A stretch of 64,000 bases of DNA from Trichosporon coremiiforme. Lineage: Eukaryota > Basidiomycota > Tremellomycetes > Trichosporonales > Trichosporonaceae. The stretch covers positions 806,001 to 870,000 of the forward strand of contig BCJJ01000017.1 of the NCBI GenBank assembly GCA_039545355.1, in the 5' to 3' direction. The notes beneath the pieces are model-generated. The model did not search any database and had not been told where the DNA came from. It saw only the letters and a program-made list of their open reading frames with translations. Positions 43,088 through 53,172 of this stretch are shown here, piece after piece (positions within the stretch are counted from its first letter, which is position 1; the number at the start of each line of letters is the position of its first letter). A program made the position numbers and the translations under genes.

Positions 43088-44844
43088 ATGCCTCGGCTAC
43101 GACTACCACCGCTACCGCCGGCCGTTGAATGGGGCAACACGGTTTGGATGAAGAGCCCCCGCGGCGAAGGTGCCGGCTCGCGCGAGAGCGGCAAGCGCGT
43201 GACCCTCTCTAACAAGGAGCTCGCCAACCAGTTCGTTCGCGAGCTCGGAATACGGAAGAACGAGGTCGTCATTGACGCTTACTGCGGTCCGGGACAGACG
43301 ACACGAGCGCTTTTGGCCGGAGGACATGACGAAACGACCGCCGCCGACTGGAAGCGTACTGTCGAGGAGCAGAAGGAGAAGGGTCTCCCTGTCGGCCCGG
43401 TCGCTTCCGAGATCAAGCGGAGACGAGGAACCGCCATGGACTTCAACTTCCCGCCATGGGACGTATCTGATACCGACGAAACTGTGCGGCCAGCCGTGAC
43501 CGTGAAGGCAAAGGGACGACCACCGAAAGCAAAGGCGAACGAGGACGGCGAGCCGGTGCCCGCCAAGTCTTCCTCGGTCCTGACACCGAAATTCGTGGTA
43601 GCGAACGACCCCAAGGTCTCGGCTCTGTGGCGAGGATTCGGCTTTGACCCAGACCAACTTCCTCCGAGCAGATGGGAGATGGACGACGTTCCGGAGCCCG
43701 GCGCGGAGCAACCTACTGGCCTGCGGCAGCTGAAGCGGACAGTCTATCCTTCGCATCTGCAGTCCAACCTCGGTATCTCTCCGGTCACGATCTACCACTG
43801 GCCGACAGCCGCATCGATTCTGAGCGATCCACTCGTCGCTCAGCACCTGGAGATGTACGACGAGGCGCAAGGCCCGCTGGAGGGAACGAAGCGACCCTGG
43901 GACGCCCCCGCTCCGCCGATCACGCTCGTCGCTACGATTCCGGACGCCGTGTTTGGTGACCAGCTCGTCAACCAGTGGATCCTGAGTGCGACCTCGAGCA
44001 ACGCCGACGGCAAGCGCGGATGGATCTGGGAGTGGGGCCGTGTCCGCATGGCTCTTCTGGTCACGAGGAGTGTTTATGACGTGAGTTGACAATGCTTCCT
44101 GGCTGACGTGCAGCGTATCATGGCGCCTCTCGGCGGTACCAACTACTGCAAGCTGTCCGTTCTCACCAACGCTCTCTTCGACGTCCGAGCTCTTCCCCCA
44201 CTGCACCATATCCGCGACCCTGCCGACCCCACTGAGCGCGTCAAGGACAAGAACGACCTGCGCAAGGGTAAGGTCAAGGAGGTTGCCGGCGAGGAGAAGG
44301 AGTTCACGAAGCGACGAACGATTGCCCGCTGGTGGCTTGGCGGCACGACGACGGGCAAGGTGACGCCGACGTTTGCGGGCGACTTCTTCCCTGTCCGCGA
44401 GGCCCTGACTCCTGGCGGTCGCAGCAGCCCTGCCGACACGCGCCTGTTGCGTCCGCACCTCCTCGGCATCGAACTTATCCCCAAGGCGCACCCGGTCGTG
44501 ACTGCCGCGCAACGCGAGAGCTGGGACTACATCCTCCGCAAGATGTTTGTCCGCTCGACTGTGCCGCTCGAGGAGGCGCTGCCCGCCCTCGCTTTCGGTG
44601 CCGACAACCTCATCGACAAAATTATGACGCCGAACAACGGGTACAAGGGCGACCCCGTCATGCCAGACGAGATCATCCGCAACATCTCGACTGACCAGTG
44701 GGCACGCATCGTCGACGTCTTCGACAAGTGGGCGTTTAAGCCGGAGGTGAGTTACCGCATAATCTACCTAGCTGACATCAGAACCTCGTCACGGACGGCA
44801 TCGACCTTGACCTGGAGGAGTCGCGCGAGATCGGCCTCACGTAG
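43088..44844 (+). CDS. Mitochondrial Mtf1/TFB-like rRNA-adenine-dimethylase-fold protein
   Basis: Exons 43088-44080, 44114-44746 and 44782-44844, with introns of only 33 and 35 nt, give 562 residues. The opening after the N-terminus (RVTLSNKELANQFVRELGI, VVIDAYCGPGQTTRALLAGG) is the SAM-binding entry of the KsgA/Dim1/TFB family, and later blocks (SNLGISPVTIYHWPTAASIL, MALLVTRSVYD, RPHLLGIELIPKAHP) fit the fungal mitochondrial transcription factor branch better than an active rRNA methylase, since the usual NLPY-type catalytic motif is not obvious. The expected role is promoter melting with the mitochondrial RNA polymerase. ATG 43088 gives a short Arg/Leu/Pro-rich N-terminus; ATG 42965 in the same frame would add 41 residues, also basic, and may be the true presequence start. 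Moderate certainty on function. Confidence 0.7.
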
Positions 44845-44923
44845 CCTCACGTAGTCAGTCCATCAATCAGAAGCCACAATCATCATATATCCTGCATCCT
44901 GTAACCATGTATTACCCTGCTCC

Positions 44924-45977
44924 CTAGTGTTTGTTGACCTGCTCCTCGAGGTCGTGCTGCTTCTTCTGCTCGGCGATCCAGCCGCGGATCGCTGTGCTTC
45001 CCATCTTGAGCTCCTTCAGCTGCTCCGCGTCCACGTCGGAGAGGTTCACCGTTGTGCCCGCCTCCTCGGCGACGACACTTGAGATAACGTCGATGCAGAG
45101 AATGTCTAGCTCGCCGAGATTCTTCTCCTTGCGAACATTGTTGACGTACGCACCGCCCGACATTGTCTCCCGCGAAACGATGAGCGCCTCAATCTCGGCA
45201 TCCCATGCAGTTGGCCCGAGCGGGTCGTGAATCTCGACGACGTCGAGCTGAATGTCCCCCGGCCCGCACCGTTTCAGGAAGGAGCTGACGCCACCGATCC
45301 GCTGGTCCAAATTCTCGAGCACGCCCGCGTTGCTCTTTGACTGGAGCTGGTCTGGCGACATGACACCGACAATGAGCCGCTTCTCGCTCACGAAGAGCGC
45401 CATGTTGATCAGAATCTTGTGCGCGGCATGCAGGTGGTCGAACGTGCCCCCGATCGCCGACACGGCGTACCCGCCCACCGGCGTCGAGTCGGCCAGCTGT
45501 GCGTCGCCCGGAAGCTTGCGTGACGGGATCGTCCGTCGCTTCGCGTTCGAAGCACCGGCCTCGACGATGCGCCATCCGAGGTCCTCGTGGTCTGCGAGTT
45601 AGCGTCAGTCATGCCTGTGACTCACCCTCCAATCGGACGACCTCGTCCGGCACAGCCTGCAGCTTCTCGGACCAGTCGCCGAGCTCGCCGTCAAAGCGCA
45701 TCTCGACGTTGAGCAGGATGCGGTTCGCCGTCCATTGTCCGGCGGCAAGGGCAGCGTACACCTTGCCGAGGAAACGTTGCAGCTCCTCAAAGTGCGCTTT
45801 CGGCGCCTCGCGTAGTTCGGCGTAGAGCTGCTTGCCCGATCCCGGGGTCGAGAAGACGACGGTCAGCGACTCTGTCGGCTCCTGCGCAGTGGCGAAGATG
45901 ACAGGCAGCAACGAGGACGGGTCTCTCAGGATCCCCGAGGTGAAGGGGAGGATGAGGACGGTGTTCTTCGCCGCCAT
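44924..45977 (-). CDS. CAB4: Phosphopantetheine adenylyltransferase (CoA biosynthesis)
   Basis: Converts 4'-phosphopantetheine and ATP to dephospho-CoA, the fourth step of CoA synthesis. Exons 45626-45977 and 44924-45591 with a 34-nt intron give 339 residues. The nucleotidyltransferase core starts at YAVSAIGGTFDHLHAAHK, with the family TFDxxHxxH signature, followed by KRLIVGVMSPDQL, EALIVSRETMSGGAYVNNVRK and the late ISS motif region with MGSTAIRGWI. The first roughly 150 residues form the N-terminal extension typical of eukaryotic monofunctional PPAT. Convergent with the Mtf1-like gene, 79 bp between stops. Confidence 0.92.
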
Positions 45978-46289
45978 CGTCGTCGTCGTCGTGGTGGTAT
46001 CGGAGAGAGTAGTGTAGTGTGCAGAAACCCCAATGCATGAACGTCAAGTAGCCGGTCGCGTCCGGCGGCTTGCGCCGATCGGGGCCAAAATGCCGAGGAC
46101 ATCTCCGGCCTGGAATTCGAACACCGCGTGGATTTTGGGAGCTACGTGATACAGCAAGCTTTCCGAGCGACGTGCTCCTCTTTATCATGCTTATGTCTGC
46201 CAACATCCATGACCTAAGAACCCATGCATTATGTATGTGTGTTCGTTACTGTGTAGTCTATTCGTAAAGCTCAAGTCGTTGACAGGAGG
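45978..46289. other. Intergenic region
   Basis: 312 bp upstream of the PPAT start and downstream of the transporter stop (both minus strand). It holds a (CGT)n-like stretch next to the PPAT start. No gene seen. Confidence 0.5.
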
Positions 46290-47893
46290 CTACATTGGCT
46301 TATCCCACCACTCGGCCCACCGGGAGCGGCCCCTGTTCTCCCGCATCGCCTCGACGAGGTCGTCGTCGGGCTCGTACTCGTCTTCTGACCCGGGGTGGTC
46401 CCAACCTTCAAAGTCGTCTCGCATGCGGTTCACGCGATCGTCATCATCGTCGTCTGTGCTCGGCGCGAGGGTGTGTAACCGCACGCTCTCTGGCCGGCTG
46501 GCGGGCGTGCTGCCAGTGCGCATCGAACGCTCCTCGGTCTCGTAGTTACCGTGAGCGAGGGGCGTGCGCTCATCGTCGAGACCGTCGTGCGTGATCGCGT
46601 GGCCCGTCTCGTCAATCTCGACTGTCTGGCTGATGCTCTTCTGGTACTTGTGGTACGAGAAGAGAGCGATACCGCACACCGTGACGACGACACCGACAAT
46701 GTTGATTGGCGTCAATTCGTCGCCAAAGATCCAGGCTGAGAACGAGATGGTCGACACCTCCTTGAAGATACCAGCGACACTGAGGGGAACGATACCTGCG
46801 CGCTGCAGGACGAAATACTCGGACGCGACCATGCCGAATGCGATGAAGCCGGGTAACGCGATGACACCAATATTCTTCAGTGCCTCAATGCCGTGGAAGA
46901 ACTGTCGGAACATGCCCGCCCAGTCCTCTGTCAGAGCAGACACGAAGAACAGCCCGATCGCCATCAACGGCGACAGCCAGTAAATGGTCGCGAATGGGTT
47001 ACTCAGACCCATGGCGCGCTTGTGCATGATCAGTTCCGTCAGCGCCCATCGGAGACCACCGAGGGCAGAGGCCGTGAACACCATGATGATGCCCGGGAGC
47101 GACACGGCAGTCGTGTTGAACACCATGAGGAAGACACCGAACGAGATCATGCCGATGACGAGCACGAGGCGAAGGCTGTACCTCTCCAGGTGGAACAGGA
47201 ACGCGAAGAAGAGCACGAAGATGAGCGCCGAAGACTTGCACATTGCTGACTGTCAGCTACATCTCACGTAGGGCGTACTGTAGAGACTGAGAGTGATCGT
47301 CTTCAGACTGAGATTGCTGAGGCCGATGTCGCCGGCTGTGGTCCACGCCGTGGGCAGGATCCGAGTGCCATACTCCTTGCGCGTCGGCCGCTCATCAGGA
47401 CGGAATCGGGGGAACATGAATCGGACAAAGGCAGCAACGAGAAACTGAACCACCATGTGACACGCGCTGACGAAGAGCGGGTAGCTGAAGCCGTAGTACT
47501 GCTCACTGAACATCCACTTGTTGTACATGGACAGCAGGGTCGCAAACGAGTACCAGAGAACGATGAAGCAGCCCGTAATCAGCACGTTTTTCTGCGGTCA
47601 GCATCGTCATGAGCAGGGCTTACAATGAACAGCGCTTTCTTCTCGCCGACGCTCGCAAGATGAGTGCGGCTGGCAGCACCGAGCTGGTGCTGGTACAGCG
47701 AGCTGCCAGCGCTCTGCAGAGTGTGCTCGTGCACGACAAGATCATCGTCGTCCGAGTCGCTGCCGCCGTTCTTCACGTTGGCGGGCTTGGCGGGGTCGTC
47801 CCGGAGACTGTCGTCCGACGGGGCCCGGAAGATCTCCTCGTTCGCGGCGAGCTCGTACCCCGGCGGGCCCTGAGACATCGCGGATGTCATCAT
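46290..47893 (-). CDS. SLC35C2/triose-phosphate-translocator family membrane transporter
   Basis: Exons 47624-47893, 47279-47591 and 46290-47245 with introns of 32 and 33 nt give 512 residues. The second intron uses a GTACGC donor, which restores the diagnostic LSLYTMCKSSALIFVLFFAF motif of the nucleotide-sugar/triose-phosphate translocator family; the nearer GTGAG would not. The first about 90 residues are acidic and cytosolic. About ten hydrophobic helices follow, starting at VLITGCFIVLWYSFATLLSMYNKWMF and ending near NIVGVVVTVCGIALFSYHKY. The tail is acidic with an Asp run (DDDDDD) and ends WAEWWDKPM. Such proteins work in Golgi or ER membranes; substrate unknown. Confidence 0.88.
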
Positions 47894-48990
47894 ACTTGTA
47901 GCGAAAGGTAGTCGAGGGGTTGAAGAAACCCCGTGTGTGAGTGGGTTATGCCGTACCCATCGAGCTCTGTGGTTGCGGCAGCGCTTCAAGAAGTTGTGAG
48001 AGATGACATGACACGAGTTGGCCGTGTCAGGAAAACGGATGCCGGCGGGACGGCCTGGCGGCCTCGGCGGGAGCTGTCGTCACAATTCACGCGTGGGCGA
48101 GTAAACGTGTGCCGCGGGCGTGGAACACTGGCCGCGGTTTCAAATCAATTAGAATACAGCCGTGCCTGGCGGGCAATACCTGCGCAGTTGTAATCTTAAA
48201 TAATGTCTGATGGCATTGGGACGTTGGTGAGCCCTTTTCCCATCCGGATTAGAAAACCATTTCTGGGTCTGAAACGAGATTCGAACACGAGCTCAGTGAA
48301 TGCAGCGCTGTTGGCATTTGTTCGCATTCTGAGGGCGGTTGGTGTGGCGGGAGCTGGTCTGAACTCCATCCTCGGCTTGTCACCTCTGCAAGGCGCGCCC
48401 TCTGGTCCACCGTTCGCACGGTGAGCAACATCTTGCCAGATTGCCATGTAGACTCTTGGGCTGAATCTGGGGCTGCTCTTGCATCAGGAGTGAGCAAAAG
48501 CATGTTCTCAAACTGTGCATGAGGTCGTAGATTACCTAAGTTCGACTTGGCTGATGGCCTGGCTGCGCGTCCAGACAACTCACCCTGCGATCAGCATGAT
48601 CGTCGCTCACGCCTAGCGTCCTTTGGCCAGCCTCCTTCACTCCTACTTTCTCTGCTCCTCTTCTTTCCCATGCACCCATCGCTAGCACAGGCGGCAGCCC
48701 CCTTCGACCTCGCGCCCTACGTACAGGTCCCGACTGCACTGGCCCTCTTCCCTGTCGCGCGTCCTGCCAATTCTAACTCAAGGTCGCTACCTTCCTCTTC
48801 CTTTTCGTCTCTTCCCGCTCTCTGGCATCCTTCTCGCGATCTCCACTCACTCGACACCTTCCTCCACCCCTGTCGAGTGCTCCGGCTGCTCGACCTCGCC
48901 CTCGTCGATTGTCGATAGCAGTACCACCGGTCTGCTCTACTCGTCACGACCACTCCTGCGCGGCTCTCGGCCTCGGTGTCGTCCTCCTTG

Positions 48991-49069
<79 letters not shown>

Positions 49070-49558
49070 CAACCCCTTCCTCCACCCCCATCGAGTACAC
49101 AGGCGACTCCACCTCGCGCTCATTGACTAGCAAAACAGTACTGGCTCTGGTCTCCTCGCCCGTCGCGCACTAGCTCCAGGGCCGCCACCTCCCCTCTCCC
49201 TTCCGTCTCTCCTCGCGATCGTCCTCCCTTCTCGGCTCTCGTCCCGACCCAACACCCCCTCCGACGGCCCCCGCCCTCCACTCCTCAAACGAGTTCCTGG
49301 CCGTCGTCCCCCCCGTCACAGCCGTTACGTTCGGCGTCTTCCTCGCTCGTGCTCGGCTCTGCCGTTCTTCATCCACCCCGCTCACGACCTTACCACTCGC
49401 ACCCATCGCCGTCGCTCACCTCCCAATCCCCGCCACCGTGGTGAGTAACCTTCCTCCCTTACACGCCAAAGCCCGTGTCAGACACCCAACCACTGGTCGT
49501 AATAAGAGGCTGCATCGCTGTTTCTTCACGCGCTAACATTATGTGTCGTACCCCACAG
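47894..49558. other. Gene-poor region with degenerate duplicated segments and a microsatellite
   Basis: Between the transporter start and the decayed gene. A segment near 48857-48935 is repeated in diverged form near 49068-49160 (shared CCTTCCTCCACCCC, TCGAGT and CTCGACCTCGC/CTCCACCTCGC words), flanking the (TC)37 tract. A pyrimidine-rich stretch 49190-49440 ends at a GTGAGT donor (49441) and could be a 5' exon of the decayed gene downstream. Confidence 0.5.
48993..49066 (+). repeat. (TC)37 microsatellite
   Basis: A perfect dinucleotide tract of 37 TC units, 74 nt. Confidence 0.95.
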
Positions 49559-51280
49559 ACGGGAGCTTCGAGCTCGACGATGAGGTCGGTCAGAGGTTGC
49601 TGGAGCGCGTGCGCCGTCTCGACGCAGCGAGGAAAGCTGCCGCTACAGCTCGAGGAAAATCCCGACCTCTACGACTTCGTCAACGTGTTGCGAGCCGAGC
49701 AGGGTGACCGGCGCGTGCGCCCAGGCGATCTCCACCTCGTGAGTTGTCGGAACAATTCAAGATGTAAGGTTAGTTCACTCAGCAACAAGCCGAGGATCTG
49801 TTCCGTCTCGCCCTCGCCCCTCTCCACGGCCCTCTCCCGTCCTGGGCGGTGCGCACTGACGGGAAGGAGCTCCACAAGGACGAGGGCATGACCGCTCGCC
49901 ACTACGTTCGCCAAATCCAAATCTCGTGGCCGAACAGTGCCGAGTTTGCCACCGACATGATGGGCTTCATGAGTCTGTACCCTGGTACGTTCTGTTGCAA
50001 AGCGTCAAGCTAACAGGCAGCCGAGGCGCCGAGGGTCCTTGTCCTCGACGAGAAGGCCAAAGAGCGACCTAACCTTCCGGTTCACCTGCGGTACTTCGGT
50101 ACCACTGTCATGAGCACCCCCGACGGCCGTGCAGACGCAGACGAGAAGAAGGCGGGCACGTTCTGGACGAATGTCCTGGCAACGACGACGCGCCCAGTCG
50201 AGGTCTTCCTCCTGGATGGTGAGTCTTGAATGACGAGCAGGTTACTGACAACACGCCGCGAGTCTGCGTGCGCTGGCCTCGAGTACCGCGCCCGCCCCGA
50301 CCTGCACGCGACCGAGCGCGCCCTCATCGCCGCCGTCGCCCCCTTATGTGGGAACTCGGCTCGTGGTGGCTTCCGCCACCAGCCCGAGCTCTCCCCGTTC
50401 GACGATCCGCATGCGCCCGCCACGATCAAGGCCCTCGAGCGCATCAACGACGAGGTCGAGGAGCACCTCCGCGACGCGAAAGCCTACTAGGAGTTGGCAC
50501 GCGAGGCGGAGAAGAGCTCCGACTGTGCGTTCGAGAGTGCCCTCGAGGCGGCCCGTGTCACGCAGCTTGTTGCCGGTGGGGTGAGCCACGTTTACGTGGG
50601 CAAGGACGACACCCAAGAGGCGTTCCGCAACGAAAACCCCCGCCTCAGCTATTTCGGCGAACACGCCGGACCAGGGCCAACCGTCAGCCGAAATGTGGTG
50701 ACCGCCCTGCTCGCCGAGTCGCACGGCCAAGTACGGGACGCGGAGCTGCTCGGCTTCGGGGCGTTCTTTGACTTCTGGCAGTGGCTATGGCACTGGCTCG
50801 TCTACCTCGGCCTCGTCATGGCCATGCGCCATCTCTCGATCCTCGAGCCGCTCGTCGTTGTGCCGAGTCACGGGAGGTGACGGACCGTTTGTTGCCGGCC
50901 GGCCCGTACATCGGGAGCGTGGCCGACCGAGGAAGAGCTCGGCGACGTCGTCTACGCCACATTCCCCTTCGGCGGCCTGCCCTGGTCTAGGTGCCAGGGC
51001 AGGCCGGTCATCGCGAGGTGCGGCGTCGGCAAGTACACCCTCCTCGTGCCCGTCGGTCACGGCGGCCGGGTCAAGTACGACCCGGCCGTCGAGGCTGAGC
51101 AGATTCGTGTGCTCGCACTCGCGAACAAGGCTGCGCTCTTGGCCATATCAGTGGCCATGTCGCATGCCCGCAAGCACGGCCGCCCCGAGCCTGGGAATCT
51201 TCCCCGCTGGCGAGAGCTCCTCGACGCCATCAGGCCGAGTTGCAGGTCAGTGGTGTCCAGGGCGCGCTTGAGGATGCGCA
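49559..51280 (+). pseudogene. Decayed multi-exon gene of unknown family
   Basis: Exon-like blocks with good splice signals: 49559-49738, 49783-49984, 50021-50218, then about 50263-51280. Introns of 44 and 36 nt between the first three have GT donors; a GCTAAC branch is clear in the second. Protein-like segments include FELDDEVGQRLLERVRRLDAA, ENPDLYDFVNVLRAEQGD, HLRYFGTTVMSTPDG, EKKAGTFWTNVLATTTRPVEV, TIKALERINDEVEEHL and EAEQIRVLALANKAALLAIS. The frame is broken: the first and second halves of the first block lie in different frames, the third block does not join the fourth in frame, and stops interrupt the fourth at 50488-50490 (TAG) and 50878-50880 (TGA) although similar composition continues in the same frame. 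I infer a pseudogene. Family not recognised. Alternative: a live gene with splicing I could not resolve or sequencing errors. Confidence 0.5.
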
Positions 51281-51787
51281 GCAGGAGCTCAGGGAGATTG
51301 GAGGGTGGGTTTGGTCGAGAGGCCACATTCCTGGCGGATCACCATATAGCGCTGCATTATCCCCTTCATCTTCAAGCGGTTGGTTTACGGACTCGTTAAT
51401 ATAAACATCGCCTTTTACTATGTTTATCATATTCACGTGACCACTACGCCGCTGTTCGAATTTCTTCCGTGCCCGAAAGGGCGACATTTTTGGAGAAATG
51501 GGGTGTAGTAGAAAAGTCTCGATATTATCGCGGGGTGCCACCTGCCAATGGCGCATCGACGCAGCCATACAGTCACGCAGATCAGCGCACATGGGTACGC
51601 GGCGCAGATCACTGGTGTTGTCGAGGGCGCGTGAAATTCAGAAGTGGATGGAGGACTGGCCGAGTTATGACGTCATAGGCAGTCGAAGACGTTGATCTCA
51701 GGGATGGTGCCACGGTGACTTCGCTTCGTATCTAGTTTTGAAGCGGCTGATACATCTGTTCGCCGGTAGTATCACTGATGAGTAGTG

Positions 51788-51970
51788 ACTTGCGCTGCGC
51801 AGCCAGATAATGGTCGGCCACTTCGCGAATGACTGGCTGGATGGACCATCACTTGCGCTGCGCAGCCAGATAATGGTCGGCCACTTCGCGAATGACTGGC
51901 TGGATGGACCATCACTTGCGCTGCGCAGCCACGGTCGGCCACTTCGCGAATGACTGGCTGGATGGACCGT
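51788..51970. repeat. 63-bp tandem repeat, three copies
   Basis: Copies begin ACTTGCGCTGCGCAGCCA at 51788, 51851 and 51914. The first two are nearly identical over 63 bp; the third lacks several bases after GCCA. The unit contains the palindromic word CTGCGCAG. On the minus strand it reads as an open 21-residue repeat, which I take as coincidental. Confidence 0.92.
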
Positions 51971-52746
51971 CACGGCCCAGTTCCTCACAACCGCTGGCGG
52001 AGAGCGGCAAGATGATGAGGGATGGCCTCAGCTGACGCCTGATCCAGGAGATGACGACGGTGAACGGTGTAGGATGCAACACGAGGGCGAAACGAAGAAG
52101 AACAATGCACGAGGGGGAGGAGCAGCCGGCTCAGACAGGTGGGCCCTAGCACCCTACCCCTCCGGCTCAGGCCATGGTATGACTCAAGTCCTGCCGAGAG
52201 GTACTGACTCGCGGCACATGTTTCGCGAGATGCCGACGACAGACGACACGGGGCGCCCATACAAGGTCAAGACGAGGTGCTTGCACTCTACCCCGACGGA
52301 AAGTTAGACGTCTTTGCTGGTCCAGGTTAGACGGGAGCCACTACAACACCCAGTACGCAGATGAGGCGGCTCAAGAAACTTGAGCTTTACATTCTGCCCT
52401 TCTGGCTCAGCTCGCGGCCATGTTCGGCTGCACCTCAACTCGTGAAGAGAAACCGTGGTGCATTCGCAGCAGAACTCTCCTGCGGAGCCCACGCCTTCGT
52501 GTCGTTGTGATGTCGGAGGCTTCAGCTCTTACTAAAACTCCTGATGCCTTATATTCGGTCAGCATATAGAGCATGCAAATAACAGTGGCATTTCGTAAGT
52601 TAGGACTATCGAAGATCGATTACTTAGTCCACCGCCGTATGGGTCACTGCTTCACGCGGAATGGGGACAATCTACGAGAAGCGCGGGTTGCTTTGTAGGA
52701 CATAAAAGACATACACCCTTCACTCACGTCCACACCACACAGGCGT

Positions 52747-52751
52747 AAAAA
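52747..52751 (-). terminator. RNA polymerase III T-run of tRNA-Leu copy 1
   Basis: Five T on the minus strand, 32 nt beyond the tRNA 3' end, the first T-run after the gene. Confidence 0.6.
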
Positions 52752-52783
52752 GGTTGGCGTAAGGGAGTAACTGAATACTCTCT

Positions 52784-52877
52784 TGACGAGAGTGGGATTC
52801 GAACCCACGTCCGAAGACTGCGGAGGAGAACATGATTCACCTTAACACAGCGCCTTAGACCGCTCGGCCATCTCGCC
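52784..52877 (-). tRNA. tRNA-Leu, anticodon most likely AAG, with intron (copy 1)
   Basis: The minus strand reads GGCGAGATGGCCGAGCGG at the 5' end, with a class II layout. The acceptor stem GGCGAGA pairs with TCTCGTC. The anticodon stem CTGTG pairs with CGCAG (one G-U), giving loop TTAAGG-intron-C and anticodon AAG. The variable arm is TCTTCGGAC, and the T arm GTGGG TTCGAAT CCCAC is perfect. An intron of about 16 nt follows position 37. Reading the stem one base earlier would give TAA, also Leu, but AAG matches the layout of known tRNA-Leu genes. Internal A and B boxes are intact. Confidence 0.92.
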
Positions 52878-53172
52878 TGGAACGAGGTTGGTGATCGCTG
52901 CCTGCACAAGATGTGGCCCGCGGAAAATCTCGCAGATTGAAGCTGGACAACGCGGCCCCAGACGATGAGCTGTGACTCGGAATGCATGTTTACTGCAATC
53001 TGTGTATTACGGAAGCGCCACGATAATGCGTGGTCGGGGGAGGAAGCCTGAGCTGTTACAGTGAGCGCTTGGCCAGAAATTGTTTTCATGACGTCGGCAG
53101 CAAAATGTCTGAGGTCCACTCACCTGGCCTTCCCTCAATCACTCACTTCACTCATCACACAACTCACGAAGG

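Larger units (their letters stand above)
51281..52783. other. Intergenic region with minisatellite
   Basis: No protein gene seen. It contains a 63-bp tandem repeat (51788-51970) and, near 52741-52783, the transcribed trailer and T-run of the tRNA-Leu on the minus strand. Confidence 0.5.

Noticed and set aside
43112..44512. 466-codon minus-strand ORF opposite the Mtf1-like gene
   Set aside because: Arg-rich antisense shadow; the plus strand has conserved motifs and splice sites.
48909..49173. Ser/Leu-repeat ORFs over the (TC)n tract
   Set aside because: Dinucleotide repeats read as Ser-Leu in every frame; no independent coding evidence.
51698..51988. Repeat protein encoded by the 63-bp minisatellite
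   Set aside because: The frame is open only because the period is a multiple of three; no start context, flanking exons or conserved motif.
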